From: Pseudomonadales bacterium
Lineage (GTDB): Bacteria; Pseudomonadota; Gammaproteobacteria; Pseudomonadales; Azotimanducaceae
DNA: 64,000 bases
NCBI GenBank assembly: GCA_028279305.1
Contig: JANQOA010000023.1
Location: forward strand, 21,800-85,799
Direction of reading: 5' to 3'
Below the pieces are notes generated by a model. That model was not told the origin of the DNA. It was given only the letters and a program-made list of their open reading frames with translations, and ran no database searches. Shown here piece after piece: positions 28,220 to 37,074 of this stretch (its first letter is position 1; every line of letters begins with the position of its first letter). The translations under genes were made by a program, and so were the position numbers.

Positions 28220-30399
28220 AGCGCGTAGCTGAGCCGGATTCCCGACCAGCGCGGCCGGCCCCAGATACTGATGTTCGTGTCACCGACGTTGCCGGAAAAC
28301 GAAAAGTAATCCTCGTCCGTGACGTTTTCGACAAATAGATCCACAGCGACGCGCGTCGATGGAGATGTCCACCCGGCGCGCAGGTTGACCAGCGTATAAG
28401 ACGCTTGAAATTCGATGGGGTTGTTGACCACGTGGAAGTAGTTGTCATCGACATAATTAAAATCCGCCTGCAGCGAAAACGTGCCGAAGCCGGAGGTAGG
28501 CAACGCGTAACGGACCAGACCGTTGACGGTAAATTCCGGCGCATTCGGCAGCTCGTTTCCGTCTATGGGCAGCCCTCCCACCGTTGTGCCCGGAGAATCG
28601 ATTTCAGTCTGCAGGTAACCGACACCCATCGACAGTAACAGGTTTTCCGACGCCTGCCAGGCCAGGTCGAATTCGGCGCCGTATATGTCCACTTCACCGG
28701 CGCTGATCAACGAAGAGCGCACCTCCCCCGGTAGCAGGGCCAGGGCCTGGAAGTCCTCGTAGTGGCTGCGGAATGCCGTCAGGTTTGCACGCAGACGCTC
28801 GTTGAGCCAACTCCCTTTCATACCGGCCTCCAGCGACAACACGGTTTCTTCCCCGACAGGACTGGCATCGAGACTGAGTATGGCGGCCGAGGAATTGTTG
28901 AACTGGGCGCTCTTGAAACCCGTCGCGTAGGTGAGATACACCATCACATCTTCCTGCAGCCGGTATTCAACACCCGCGCGGGCTGTTACCTTGCTGGTCG
29001 ATACGGAGTCATTGATGACACCGAGAGTTGGAGCAGACAGTGAATCAGAGAGCTGGTAGTCTTTGTCTTCGTCGGTAAAACGCAGCCCCAGGAACCCTGA
29101 CAGCGAATCATTGAGGGCGTAGTTGACATTGGCGAACAGGGCTTTCGATTCCGTTTCCTGGTTCGACTCCGACTGCAGGCCGAGGGTTGCGCCCAGAAGA
29201 TCGATCAATATGGGCAGGCGTAGGAAGATATCGTCCTTCTTGTCATCGTAGTAGTAGGCACCTACCAGCCAGTCGAGCCTGGTATCAAATGCCCTGCCGG
29301 ACAGACGCAGTTCCTGAGAAAACTGATTGGCATCCAACCCGGAATTAGTGGTGAGAAACGCAACCCCGGTTGCGTCTGCATCTTCTACGTATAGACGCTC
29401 CACCTCCTCATAAGCGGTCACCGAGACTAGCGACATTTCACCGATCTCCCAGTTAAACGTTACACTGCCGCCAAGCGTATCAATCTCGTTGGTGGCCTGG
29501 GATTCATCCTGCGCGACGGTTTCGGGATCCAGAGGCTGGCCGGGAACACCGAACGCGTTTGTACACTGCAAAGCGATAACCGCCGCCGGTTCACAAGGCG
29601 TCGGCACCGGGTCCAGCAAAGTCGCGGGATCAAGCAATCCGCGATAGGCATAGCCATGGTTTCTGCCGTCCGTGCGGCTGCCATGGATATTCAGCAACAC
29701 GGTGATGGCGTCCGAGAGATCAGCTTGCAACTGTCCGCGCAGCGCCCATACGTCGGTCTGGGTGAGATCCGGCCCGCCGGCGGTATTCTCCTGAAACCCG
29801 TCGTCTCTGTTACTCTTCAGCGAGAGCCGCCCGCGCACATGCTCTCCCATCGGTACGTTGACCATCCCCTCGAAAATGCGCTGGCCGTAGGAACCGGCCT
29901 GAAAGCTGGCAGACAGCTCAAACTCGTCTGCGGGTTTGTTGGATATGACGTGGACCAGGCCGCCGGTGGTGTTGCGGCCGAACAGGATCCCCTGAGGCCC
30001 CCGCATCACCTCGACCCTCTCCGCGTCGAAAAACTGAGCGAATTGTCCCGCAGCCGTGCCGTAGTAAACCTCGTCTACGTAAAAACCGACGGGCGCTTCA
30101 TTGGCATTGGTGAAATCGAAGAGCTGCACGCCCCGGATAGAGAAGGTGGGAATTCCGGTTCCGGGATCGGTATAGCTGACATTGGGTACCTGGGCGGCCA
30201 GCATCGGTCCATATTCGAAGTTGAAGGTGTCGATCGCATCCTCTCCGAAAGCGCTCATGGCGATCGGCACGTCCTGGATCGACTCGGCGCGTTTTTGCGC
30301 GGTCACGACTATCTCTTCGATGGTTGCGGTGTGCCCAATTTGCGTCAGCAGCAAAAAAGCGGCGGTGGCAAACAGACGCCCAACAGCATTCGTGCACAT
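28216..30399 (-). CDS. TonB-dependent receptor (TBDR2)
   Basis: TIEEIVVTAQKRAESIQDVPIAMSAF, RGPQGILFGRNTTGGLVHVIS; ATG 30399 with GGAGATTATCC upstream. Confidence 0.93.
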   Translation of the reverse strand: MCTNAVGRLFATAAFLLLTQIGHTATIEEIVVTAQKRAESIQDVPIAMSAFGEDAIDTFNFEYGPMLAAQVPNVSYTDPGTGIPTFSIRGVQLFDFTNANEAPVGFYVDEVYYGTAAGQFAQFFDAERVEVMRGPQGILFGRNTTGGLVHVISNKPADEFELSASFQAGSYGQRIFEGMVNVPMGEHVRGRLSLKSNRDDGFQENTAGGPDLTQTDVWALRGQLQADLSDAITVLLNIHGSRTDGRNHGYAYRGLLDPATLLDPVPTPCEPAAVIALQCTNAFGVPGQPLDPETVAQDESQATNEIDTLGGSVTFNWEIGEMSLVSVTAYEEVERLYVEDADATGVAFLTTNSGLDANQFSQELRLSGRAFDTRLDWLVGAYYYDDKKDDIFLRLPILIDLLGATLGLQSESNQETESKALFANVNYALNDSLSGFLGLRFTDEDKDYQLSDSLSAPTLGVINDSVSTSKVTARAGVEYRLQEDVMVYLTYATGFKSAQFNNSSAAILSLDASPVGEETVLSLEAGMKGSWLNERLRANLTAFRSHYEDFQALALLPGEVRSSLISAGEVDIYGAEFDLAWQASENLLLSMGVGYLQTEIDSPGTTVGGLPIDGNELPNAPEFTVNGLVRYALPTSGFGTFSLQADFNYVDDNYFHVVNNPIEFQASYTLVNLRAGWTSPSTRVAVDLFVENVTDEDYFSFSGNVGDTNISIWGRPRWSGIRLSYAL

Positions 30400-30478
30400 G
30401 GATAATCTCCCCAGTGGATGTCGACGAGGGAGTGTCTGTCTCAACGCGTGCGTTTGAAATCCAAATTCCGTGAAACTC

Positions 30479-30498
30479 AGTTCAGACTTGGCTGAACT
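30479..30498. promoter_or_regulatory. Inverted repeat AGTTCAG-ACTTGG-CTGAACT in the divergent TBDR2/hydrolase promoter region
   Basis: 7-bp perfect arms. Confidence 0.45.
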
Positions 30499-30557
30499 AA
30501 ACTTGCGGCGGGCTGTAGCAGAATTGTGGCCTCGCAATAAGCAAGCCACAGCCGCAA

Positions 30558-31475
30558 ATGCCCAAGATTCAATGCAGCAACATCGAAATCGACTACTTCG
30601 AACAACGAACTCCGGGACAACCCGTGGTGCTGGGGGTGCAGGGCCTGGCTGAAGGCTGGCGCTTCTGGCCGCAGTCGTTCTACGCGGCCTTGCAGGACGC
30701 GGGTTACGGTTTTGTCGCCCTAGACAACAGGGACATCGGCGGCTCGACCATCATGCACGCAGCCGGTGCCGCTGATATACCCGCCGCACTGGCGGCCCTT
30801 GCGGCGGGAGATCAACCCTCCGCCAGCTACACTGTGGAAACCCTGTGCGACGATCTCGTCGTTTTCATGGATGCCCTGCACATCGAAAAAGCGCACCTGA
30901 TCGGCTACTCGATGGGTGGAATCGTGTGTCAATGGGCGGCAATCAAGTACCCGCGCAGGGTGGAGAGCCTGATACCCCTGATGACCACCAGCGGCTATCC
31001 GCAGTTACCGCCGCCCAGTCAGGAAGCAACTGACATGGCCATGGGGCTGGCGGCGCCGCTGGCGGATCGGCACGACGCGGTGCAACGCTTGCGCCATATG
31101 TGGCGCGTTACCACAGGCAGCGGGTTTCCCGCCACCGGGGAAGAAGAAGCGGATTTCGTCTCCCTGATGCTGGAACATGGTTTCCGGCCGGAGGCGATCA
31201 GCAGGCAACTGCTGGCCGTCTATGCCGCTCCCGCCCACTACCCGCGTCTGACGGAAGTGCTGTGCCCCGCTACCGTGATTCATGGGTCGGACGATTGCTT
31301 TTTCCACGCAGAACACGGCGCCGATCTTGCCAATCGTCTGCCAAACGCACGCCTGGCAAAGATTGAAGGGGCTGGTCACAACTTTACCGAAAGTCTCATG
31401 CCAACCCTTGCCCGCACGGTGTTAGACCACCTGAGCGGATGTGCCCCACTTCAAAAAGCTCAAGCCAATTCATAA
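30558..31475 (+). CDS. Alpha/beta hydrolase
   Basis: LIGYSMGGIVCQWAAIKYP nucleophile elbow; DCFFHAEHG and EGAGHNF (Asp/His region). Confidence 0.85.
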   Translation: MPKIQCSNIEIDYFEQRTPGQPVVLGVQGLAEGWRFWPQSFYAALQDAGYGFVALDNRDIGGSTIMHAAGAADIPAALAALAAGDQPSASYTVETLCDDLVVFMDALHIEKAHLIGYSMGGIVCQWAAIKYPRRVESLIPLMTTSGYPQLPPPSQEATDMAMGLAAPLADRHDAVQRLRHMWRVTTGSGFPATGEEEADFVSLMLEHGFRPEAISRQLLAVYAAPAHYPRLTEVLCPATVIHGSDDCFFHAEHGADLANRLPNARLAKIEGAGHNFTESLMPTLARTVLDHLSGCAPLQKAQANS

Positions 31476-31485
31476 GGAGGATGCG

Positions 31486-32583
31486 TTGAACGCTGACAAT
31501 TTGTTATACGGACAAACTCTGCCGCGCGCGCTGGCGCCGAAGTACTACACCTCACCCGGTGTTGCTGAAGACGAAGTGGAGAAGATATTCAGACGCGAAT
31601 GGCTCTGTGTTGGACGCAGCACAGATTGGCCGGCACCTTACGACTACCGGGCGTTCGACCTTGCCGGCGAGCCCGTTGTTGTCTGGCGCTCACGCAACGG
31701 CGACCTGCAGGCATTTGAAAATGTCTGCCGTCACCGCATGGCCGTCATCGCGTCCGACGGCGGCAACGCCAGAACGCTTTCATGTCCGTATCACAAGTGG
31801 ACCTACGACAGCACGGGGGCCCTGCGCGGCGCACCCGGCGTAGCTGATGAACTGGAGGGCCTGAGCATCTGCCTGCCCAGGCTGGCGCTGGAACAATGGC
31901 AGGGATTTGTATTTGTTAACGTTGATGCAAACGCGAAACCTCTTGCACCACGCCTCACCGGGCTCGATGAGCTGCTGAATGTCTATCGGCTGGCCGAGTT
32001 CGAATGGAGCACGCAGAACACCACCCGCCAGTGCAAGGCCAACTGGAAAATAGTCGCGGAAAACGCCTACGAGGGGTACCACATCACCGCCGTGCATCCG
32101 GACACCCTGGCCCCCTATGTGTCGCGCCAGGCTTCACCGCCACCCGGTGAGTACTGGAGCGTGTCTTACGAACCCCGCAAGTCCGAATTTCCACCCTGCC
32201 CCGGCGACCCTCCCGGCCTAGGCACCAGGGAAAGAACCGATGCTTACACCATCGGCATTTTTCCCAGCACCATCATCAACGTTGACGGCGACACCATCAA
32301 CTGGTTCTCAACCCTCCCCCAGGGAGCGGATGCGAGCACGATGTTCGGCGGCATGAGCAAACGCTCCCCGGCCGGCCCGCGGCGCATCGGCGACACCGCT
32401 GAACTCAGCGAGGCCGAATTTCAGAGCTGGGCAGGTGAACTGGTGCTTGAAGACGTGCTGATATGCGAGTCGATCCAGCGGGGTATGCAGGGAGCCTACG
32501 CCAGCGGAGGACCGCTTATCGCGGAACAGGAAGGCAGCCTGGCCGCCTTTCACAGCTACATCAAAAATCAACTGGGATACTAG
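31486..32583 (+). CDS. Rieske non-heme iron oxygenase alpha subunit (intact; 'RHO1')
   Basis: ENVCRHRMAV...LSCPYHKW Rieske motif (CxH..CxxH), ENAYEGYHITAVH Fe motif; TTG 31486 preceded by AAGGAGG. Confidence 0.9.
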   Translation: MNADNLLYGQTLPRALAPKYYTSPGVAEDEVEKIFRREWLCVGRSTDWPAPYDYRAFDLAGEPVVVWRSRNGDLQAFENVCRHRMAVIASDGGNARTLSCPYHKWTYDSTGALRGAPGVADELEGLSICLPRLALEQWQGFVFVNVDANAKPLAPRLTGLDELLNVYRLAEFEWSTQNTTRQCKANWKIVAENAYEGYHITAVHPDTLAPYVSRQASPPPGEYWSVSYEPRKSEFPPCPGDPPGLGTRERTDAYTIGIFPSTIINVDGDTINWFSTLPQGADASTMFGGMSKRSPAGPRRIGDTAELSEAEFQSWAGELVLEDVLICESIQRGMQGAYASGGPLIAEQEGSLAAFHSYIKNQLGY

Positions 32584-32584
32584 G

Positions 32585-33793
32585 ATGAACGCAACCAACA
32601 TCTACGACATTCTCACACAAGCACAGATCGATGCTTGCTCAGCGCCAATCGAACAGGCTCGCACCCTTCCCCGCCAGGCTTTTACCAGCGACCGGTTTTT
32701 CGAACTCGAAGCTGAGAAAATATTTGCCCGCCAGTGGGCGGCTTTGTGCTTCGTGCAACAGGTGGAAAACCCGGGTGATGTCCTGCCGATAGACCTCTGC
32801 GGCATGCCGCTGCTGGTTGTGCGCGGCAACGACAAACAGGTGCGCGTGTTTCATAACATCGTTCCTTACGACGGTTGTCTGGCGGCCATCGACCCCGCCG
32901 GGGAAAGCAGCGAAATTGTCACCCCCTATCACGGCTGGCGCTACGACTTGCAGGGACGCCTCAAGGCAACCCCCATCTGGAACGGAACCTGGAGCGCCGA
33001 ACCGGCTGACCTGAATGGTCATGCGGGCAATCTGACCGAAATTCAATGCGAGATCTGGGGACCGGTGGTATTCGTCAACGTCACAGGCGGAGGCGGCTCG
33101 TTCGACGAGTACATCGACCCGTTGCGAAGGGGACTGGAACAGTGGCGGGTGGATGAGATGGACATCGCCCGCGATGCGCAGCGCAATCCACTGCTGGACC
33201 CGGAGGACCTGCAGACCAACTGGAAGACGCACTACGAGAACTGGGGCATAAACGTGCTGCATGAATCATTTGTGCACCACATCTATGACCAGTCACCCGA
33301 GGTGCCAAGGCTTGACACAGCTCATAACAAGACCTGCGAGGACCACATCGACGGCGACTTCATGGCGCTGCGATTCGAAGCGGCCAGCTTCCCCGAAACG
33401 TACTCGTTACCGGCTATTCCACATCTGGGCCTGACACCCGACGCGCCGCCCTCTCTGGGTTACTTCGGCTCGCTGTTTCCCAACCTGCACATCGGCGCCC
33501 TCGGGCCGATGATTCACCTGATCATCGGACAGCCGGTATCTCCAGGACGCACAAAAACGCTGAGGGCGCAGTTCTACGACGCTGAAGTTGCGTGCTCGGA
33601 AGATCTGCTGGAGATGCGCACGGAACTCATGGGTGGACTCAGGCAGGCCGGAGACGAAGACGCCCGCATCACCCAGGCCGTACAGAGAGCGCGCCGGTCA
33701 CCGGTGTTCGACAGCCAGTTTTACTCGCCGTTCTGGGACGCCATGCATCATCGCTTCACGCGGCAAATCATCAACACCCTGGCAATGGAATGA
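32585..33793 (+). CDS. Rieske-oxygenase alpha-subunit homologue with degenerate Rieske site ('RHO2')
   Basis: 402 aa; FHNIVPYDGCL...IVTPYHGWRYDLQG aligns to NVCxHRG..CxYHGW.YD with C->V, H->Y, C->T; NWKTHYENWGINVLHESFVH retains the His pair. Confidence 0.88.
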   Translation: MNATNIYDILTQAQIDACSAPIEQARTLPRQAFTSDRFFELEAEKIFARQWAALCFVQQVENPGDVLPIDLCGMPLLVVRGNDKQVRVFHNIVPYDGCLAAIDPAGESSEIVTPYHGWRYDLQGRLKATPIWNGTWSAEPADLNGHAGNLTEIQCEIWGPVVFVNVTGGGGSFDEYIDPLRRGLEQWRVDEMDIARDAQRNPLLDPEDLQTNWKTHYENWGINVLHESFVHHIYDQSPEVPRLDTAHNKTCEDHIDGDFMALRFEAASFPETYSLPAIPHLGLTPDAPPSLGYFGSLFPNLHIGALGPMIHLIIGQPVSPGRTKTLRAQFYDAEVACSEDLLEMRTELMGGLRQAGDEDARITQAVQRARRSPVFDSQFYSPFWDAMHHRFTRQIINTLAME

Positions 33794-33803
33794 AACGCGC
33801 TAT

Positions 33804-34730
33804 TTAAGCTTCGGGTTGTTCCCTGCACCGGGCGAGGATCTTGAGAAACGCATCGAGCACCGGTGAAGACGGGGAGACATCGCGTTTAAGCATGGCGCAG
33901 TCGCCGAACTGGTAGATCCGATCAGGCCAGATCGGGCGTATCGCGCCTTGTTGCTCGAACGATGCGGCGTAGTGCTCAGGAAGGTAACCGAGCGCAAACC
34001 CGGACAGCACGAAGTGCAGCATGCCTTCCGGATTCACCGCAAAGGCTCGATCGTTCGACCGGAATTTGGGCACAACCGGACCCGAAGCTATCTGATCGTG
34101 TTCGTAGATACCCCGATTGAGTACCGACGCCGCTTCGATGTCCGCCAGAGTGATGTCCGTGTCTTCACGTACAAAAAGCGGGTGCCTGACACCGCAGTAA
34201 AGTTGATGACGTTCTTCGAAGAACTGCTGATATTGCAGGCCCGCGATTTCGTGATAGAAGAAACCGAACCCCAGATCGAGGGTCCCCTCGAGCACGCGCT
34301 GTTCCAGATCAACAGCGGACACCACCTCGATACTCAACCGCACCGCGTGATCGAGTTGCGCGAAGCGGTATATCGCCTCCGGCAGACAGTTTCCCGGGCT
34401 GGACACCAGATTGTCCTGTGTGCCTATTCTGAATTCACCACTCAGATTGTCTGTCAGGTCCACGGCCAGAGTTCGGAACTCATCCAGACGGCTCAGCAGC
34501 TCAACAGCCTCGCGGTAAATCACTTCGCCGCGGGGGGTGACCCGGAAGCCGCTTCTGCCGCGTTCACAAAGCATGTATCCCAGTCTCACTTCCAGGTCAT
34601 TCATATACCCGCTGATCTGAGATGGGCTGATGTTGAGCTCGATACAAGCTTGCTTAAAGCCTCCGGACTCGACGATCTGCACGAACACCCGCAGCAGGCG
34701 AATGTCGAGATCGTTAACTCTCCCCAGCAC
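33804..34730 (-). CDS. LysR family transcriptional regulator
   Basis: NDLDIRLLRVFVQIVESGGFKQACIELNISPSQISGYMNDLEVRLG; GTG start. Confidence 0.9.
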   Translation of the reverse strand: MLGRVNDLDIRLLRVFVQIVESGGFKQACIELNISPSQISGYMNDLEVRLGYMLCERGRSGFRVTPRGEVIYREAVELLSRLDEFRTLAVDLTDNLSGEFRIGTQDNLVSSPGNCLPEAIYRFAQLDHAVRLSIEVVSAVDLEQRVLEGTLDLGFGFFYHEIAGLQYQQFFEERHQLYCGVRHPLFVREDTDITLADIEAASVLNRGIYEHDQIASGPVVPKFRSNDRAFAVNPEGMLHFVLSGFALGYLPEHYAASFEQQGAIRPIWPDRIYQFGDCAMLKRDVSPSSPVLDAFLKILARCREQPEA

Positions 34731-34788
34731 CAGAGTCCGCCATGGCGTTGTTGTGCGTGTACCGCATGCCGCGAGAATAACTTACGAA

Positions 34789-35832
34789 TCAATCCGACGG
34801 TAGCCTCGTAAGCGCCACACCGTCACGGTGCGTTTGAGGAGAAACCCCCGCAAGCGCTTTGAACGCAGATGTGAAGTTAGCCGGTTCAGTGTAACCGAGC
34901 GACCATGCGATCTGTTGTACCGACATCTCTGTTTCCTCCAACAACTCCAGCGCAAGCCGGTGACGCAATTTGTTTTTAACGTCACGGTAAGAGGTGCCGA
35001 GCAACCGCAGCCTCCGCTGCAGCGTTCGTGTGCTCATCATCAGACGTTCAGCCAGGACCTCAATGGACGGCATCTCCCTGCCCGACGTGAGCAGAATACC
35101 TTCAATATGATCCACCAGATCGGCGCGCCGTAAAAGTTTCTCGACAGAGTGCTGACACTGCCTGATCGCAACCGCGTAAACACTTGGGTCCGCGCTTCGC
35201 TGCGGCGTGTCGAGAACCTCGGGATCAAAAGTAATCTCATCGTGAGGTTGCCCGAATCGCACAGGACAGTCGAACGTTTGCGCATAAACTTCAGCGTGTA
35301 CGGGCGGCGGATAACTCAGACTGATTTGCTGAATCCGGTGCTGCAGATGTGCAACACGCAGCGCCAGATAGGTTGAGGAAAGCAGGGTTTCCACACCCCA
35401 AACGCGGTGCCAGGCTTCCGGATACTCCGCCTCGTGTTGAAGCCTGCCCAGGCGCAACCTGGCAAAACCTCTGAAACGCTCCAGGGTCATTGCAACCGGG
35501 GTAGCCACCAGATTCTGAAAACGGACGTATGTGCCGAGGCTATCACCAACTGTCGCGCTGGCGGCGGCGGCGCGCCCCACTGCGTCCGCGTTGAGCAGGT
35601 GCAGGCTTTCCTCTTGCACAAACCCAACTTCCGGCATGCCGAGGTCGATAACACAGTAGCGGATGAGCACGTAGTGCTGCTCGTAGCTCACAAACTTGCC
35701 GGGCGCTGCCAGACCTTCCCTGGTGAGCCCGATTTTTCGCAACAGCGGGCCGATCGAGAACCCCGCGCGCTCGACCTGGGTAACCGGATCGAGCAGATAA
35801 CTCGCCGGAGCGCGCTGCCATAGATCCTTCAT
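34789..35832 (-). CDS. AraC family regulator (arabinose-binding-like N-terminal domain)
   Basis: C-terminal HTH LAERLMMSTRTLQRRLRLLGTSYRDVKNKLR...AWSLGYTEPANFTSAFKALAGVSP. Confidence 0.92.
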   Translation of the reverse strand: MKDLWQRAPASYLLDPVTQVERAGFSIGPLLRKIGLTREGLAAPGKFVSYEQHYVLIRYCVIDLGMPEVGFVQEESLHLLNADAVGRAAAASATVGDSLGTYVRFQNLVATPVAMTLERFRGFARLRLGRLQHEAEYPEAWHRVWGVETLLSSTYLALRVAHLQHRIQQISLSYPPPVHAEVYAQTFDCPVRFGQPHDEITFDPEVLDTPQRSADPSVYAVAIRQCQHSVEKLLRRADLVDHIEGILLTSGREMPSIEVLAERLMMSTRTLQRRLRLLGTSYRDVKNKLRHRLALELLEETEMSVQQIAWSLGYTEPANFTSAFKALAGVSPQTHRDGVALTRLPSD

Positions 35833-35850
35833 CGTGAGTCACCCCCGTCA

Positions 35851-35890
35851 GATTGGCATAAAACCATAAGCGATTGGCGCAAAACCATAA
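35851..35890. promoter_or_regulatory. Direct repeat GATTGGC(AT/GC)AAAACCATAA x2, 21-bp period; candidate AraC operator
   Basis: 35851-35869 and 35872-35890, 17/19 identical, between divergent AraC and Rieske genes. Confidence 0.65.
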
Positions 35891-35942
35891 CCGAATCAGC
35901 ATGGAGTTGTCATACGCTATCGCAAAATGAATGGAGACAAAC

Positions 35943-37031
35943 ATGTTTGCCAAGCAGAACTGGTACTACGCGCTGCAATCCGAGGAGTTGGGTTCGGAAG
36001 TAACAGGCGCGCGCATCGTCGAAGAAGATGTGGTGCTGTACAGAGACGAGGCCGGCAGGGCGCACTGCCTGTCGGCAATGTGCGCACACCGCGGTGCCGA
36101 TCTTTCGCTTGGACGCGTGGTGCAGGGGCGCATCGAATGCCCATGGCACGGATGGCAATACTCGGGCGACGGGCAGTGCAAACTTATCCCTTCAATCGGC
36201 GCGTGCGGAAAGATCCCCGGCCTTGCACGGGTCACAAGTTACCCAACGGTTGAGCAGCAGGGTATCGTTTACGTCTGGATGGCGCCGGAAGTCGAGCCAG
36301 CATGGCAGCCGAAACTTCATCCTTTCTTAGATGCCGCAAGACAACTCCGCAGCCCGACCCGTGTCCAGAGGGGCAGCTATATCAATACTCTGGAGGGCGC
36401 CGTTGACGACAGCCATGTGCCGTTTCTGCACCGGAACAACATAGGACGGGGCGCGCCGCGCGAACTGCCGGCCATCACCAACCTCACCATTGACGAGGAC
36501 AACCGCGGCGTAGAAGGCAGCATGATCTGGCCCGAAGAGATGAAGCGGGAAGCTTCCGCGTTTAATGCCTGGTTGGACCGCGCCGTTTTTGGCATCAACG
36601 AACCGCTGTCCACCCATGACAAGACATTTCGCATAGAAACCACCGGACTGGTGGTTCACCGGTACAAGAAGACCAATGGTACGGAGTTTCTGGTCTACGC
36701 GTTTGTCACGCCAATCGATGCAAACAACAATCGGTTTATGGCAGCCGCCGCAGACACCGGTTCCGGTTACGGCAGGCTCAGTCAGATGATGTTCCGCCGG
36801 GTGCTCAACACGCTGACGGGTGAAGTGCTCGACGAAGACGAGTACATGATTCAGAGCGCGCTGACTGAGCGATTCGGCGGCAGTCATCCACGGCCGGTTT
36901 CCGTTACCGCGGACACTTTAGGCCTGGCATACAGACGCCTTTACGGAAACCTGGTCCAGGCCGAAGGCAAAGAACCGGCGTGGCCGGTGTCCAGCAAGGA
37001 GCAGAAGCAGGTTGTACTCGCATCGGGTTAA
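35943..37031 (+). CDS. Rieske oxygenase alpha subunit, phthalate-dioxygenase-like (RHO3)
   Basis: MCAHRGADL...ECPWHGWQY; LEGAVDDSHVPFLH; ATG 35943 has GGAG 7 bp upstream (35931 is the alternative). Confidence 0.9.
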   Translation: MFAKQNWYYALQSEELGSEVTGARIVEEDVVLYRDEAGRAHCLSAMCAHRGADLSLGRVVQGRIECPWHGWQYSGDGQCKLIPSIGACGKIPGLARVTSYPTVEQQGIVYVWMAPEVEPAWQPKLHPFLDAARQLRSPTRVQRGSYINTLEGAVDDSHVPFLHRNNIGRGAPRELPAITNLTIDEDNRGVEGSMIWPEEMKREASAFNAWLDRAVFGINEPLSTHDKTFRIETTGLVVHRYKKTNGTEFLVYAFVTPIDANNNRFMAAAADTGSGYGRLSQMMFRRVLNTLTGEVLDEDEYMIQSALTERFGGSHPRPVSVTADTLGLAYRRLYGNLVQAEGKEPAWPVSSKEQKQVVLASG

Positions 37032-37074
37032 CAGCCCCATCGGGATTTGCGTTTTTATCGAACAATTCGATATC

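Noticed and set aside
29656-30405. 249-aa plus-strand ORF antisense to TBDR2
   Set aside because: Shadow ORF; no motif.
33948-34811. 287-aa plus-strand ORF antisense to LysR
   Set aside because: Shadow ORF of a canonical LysR gene.
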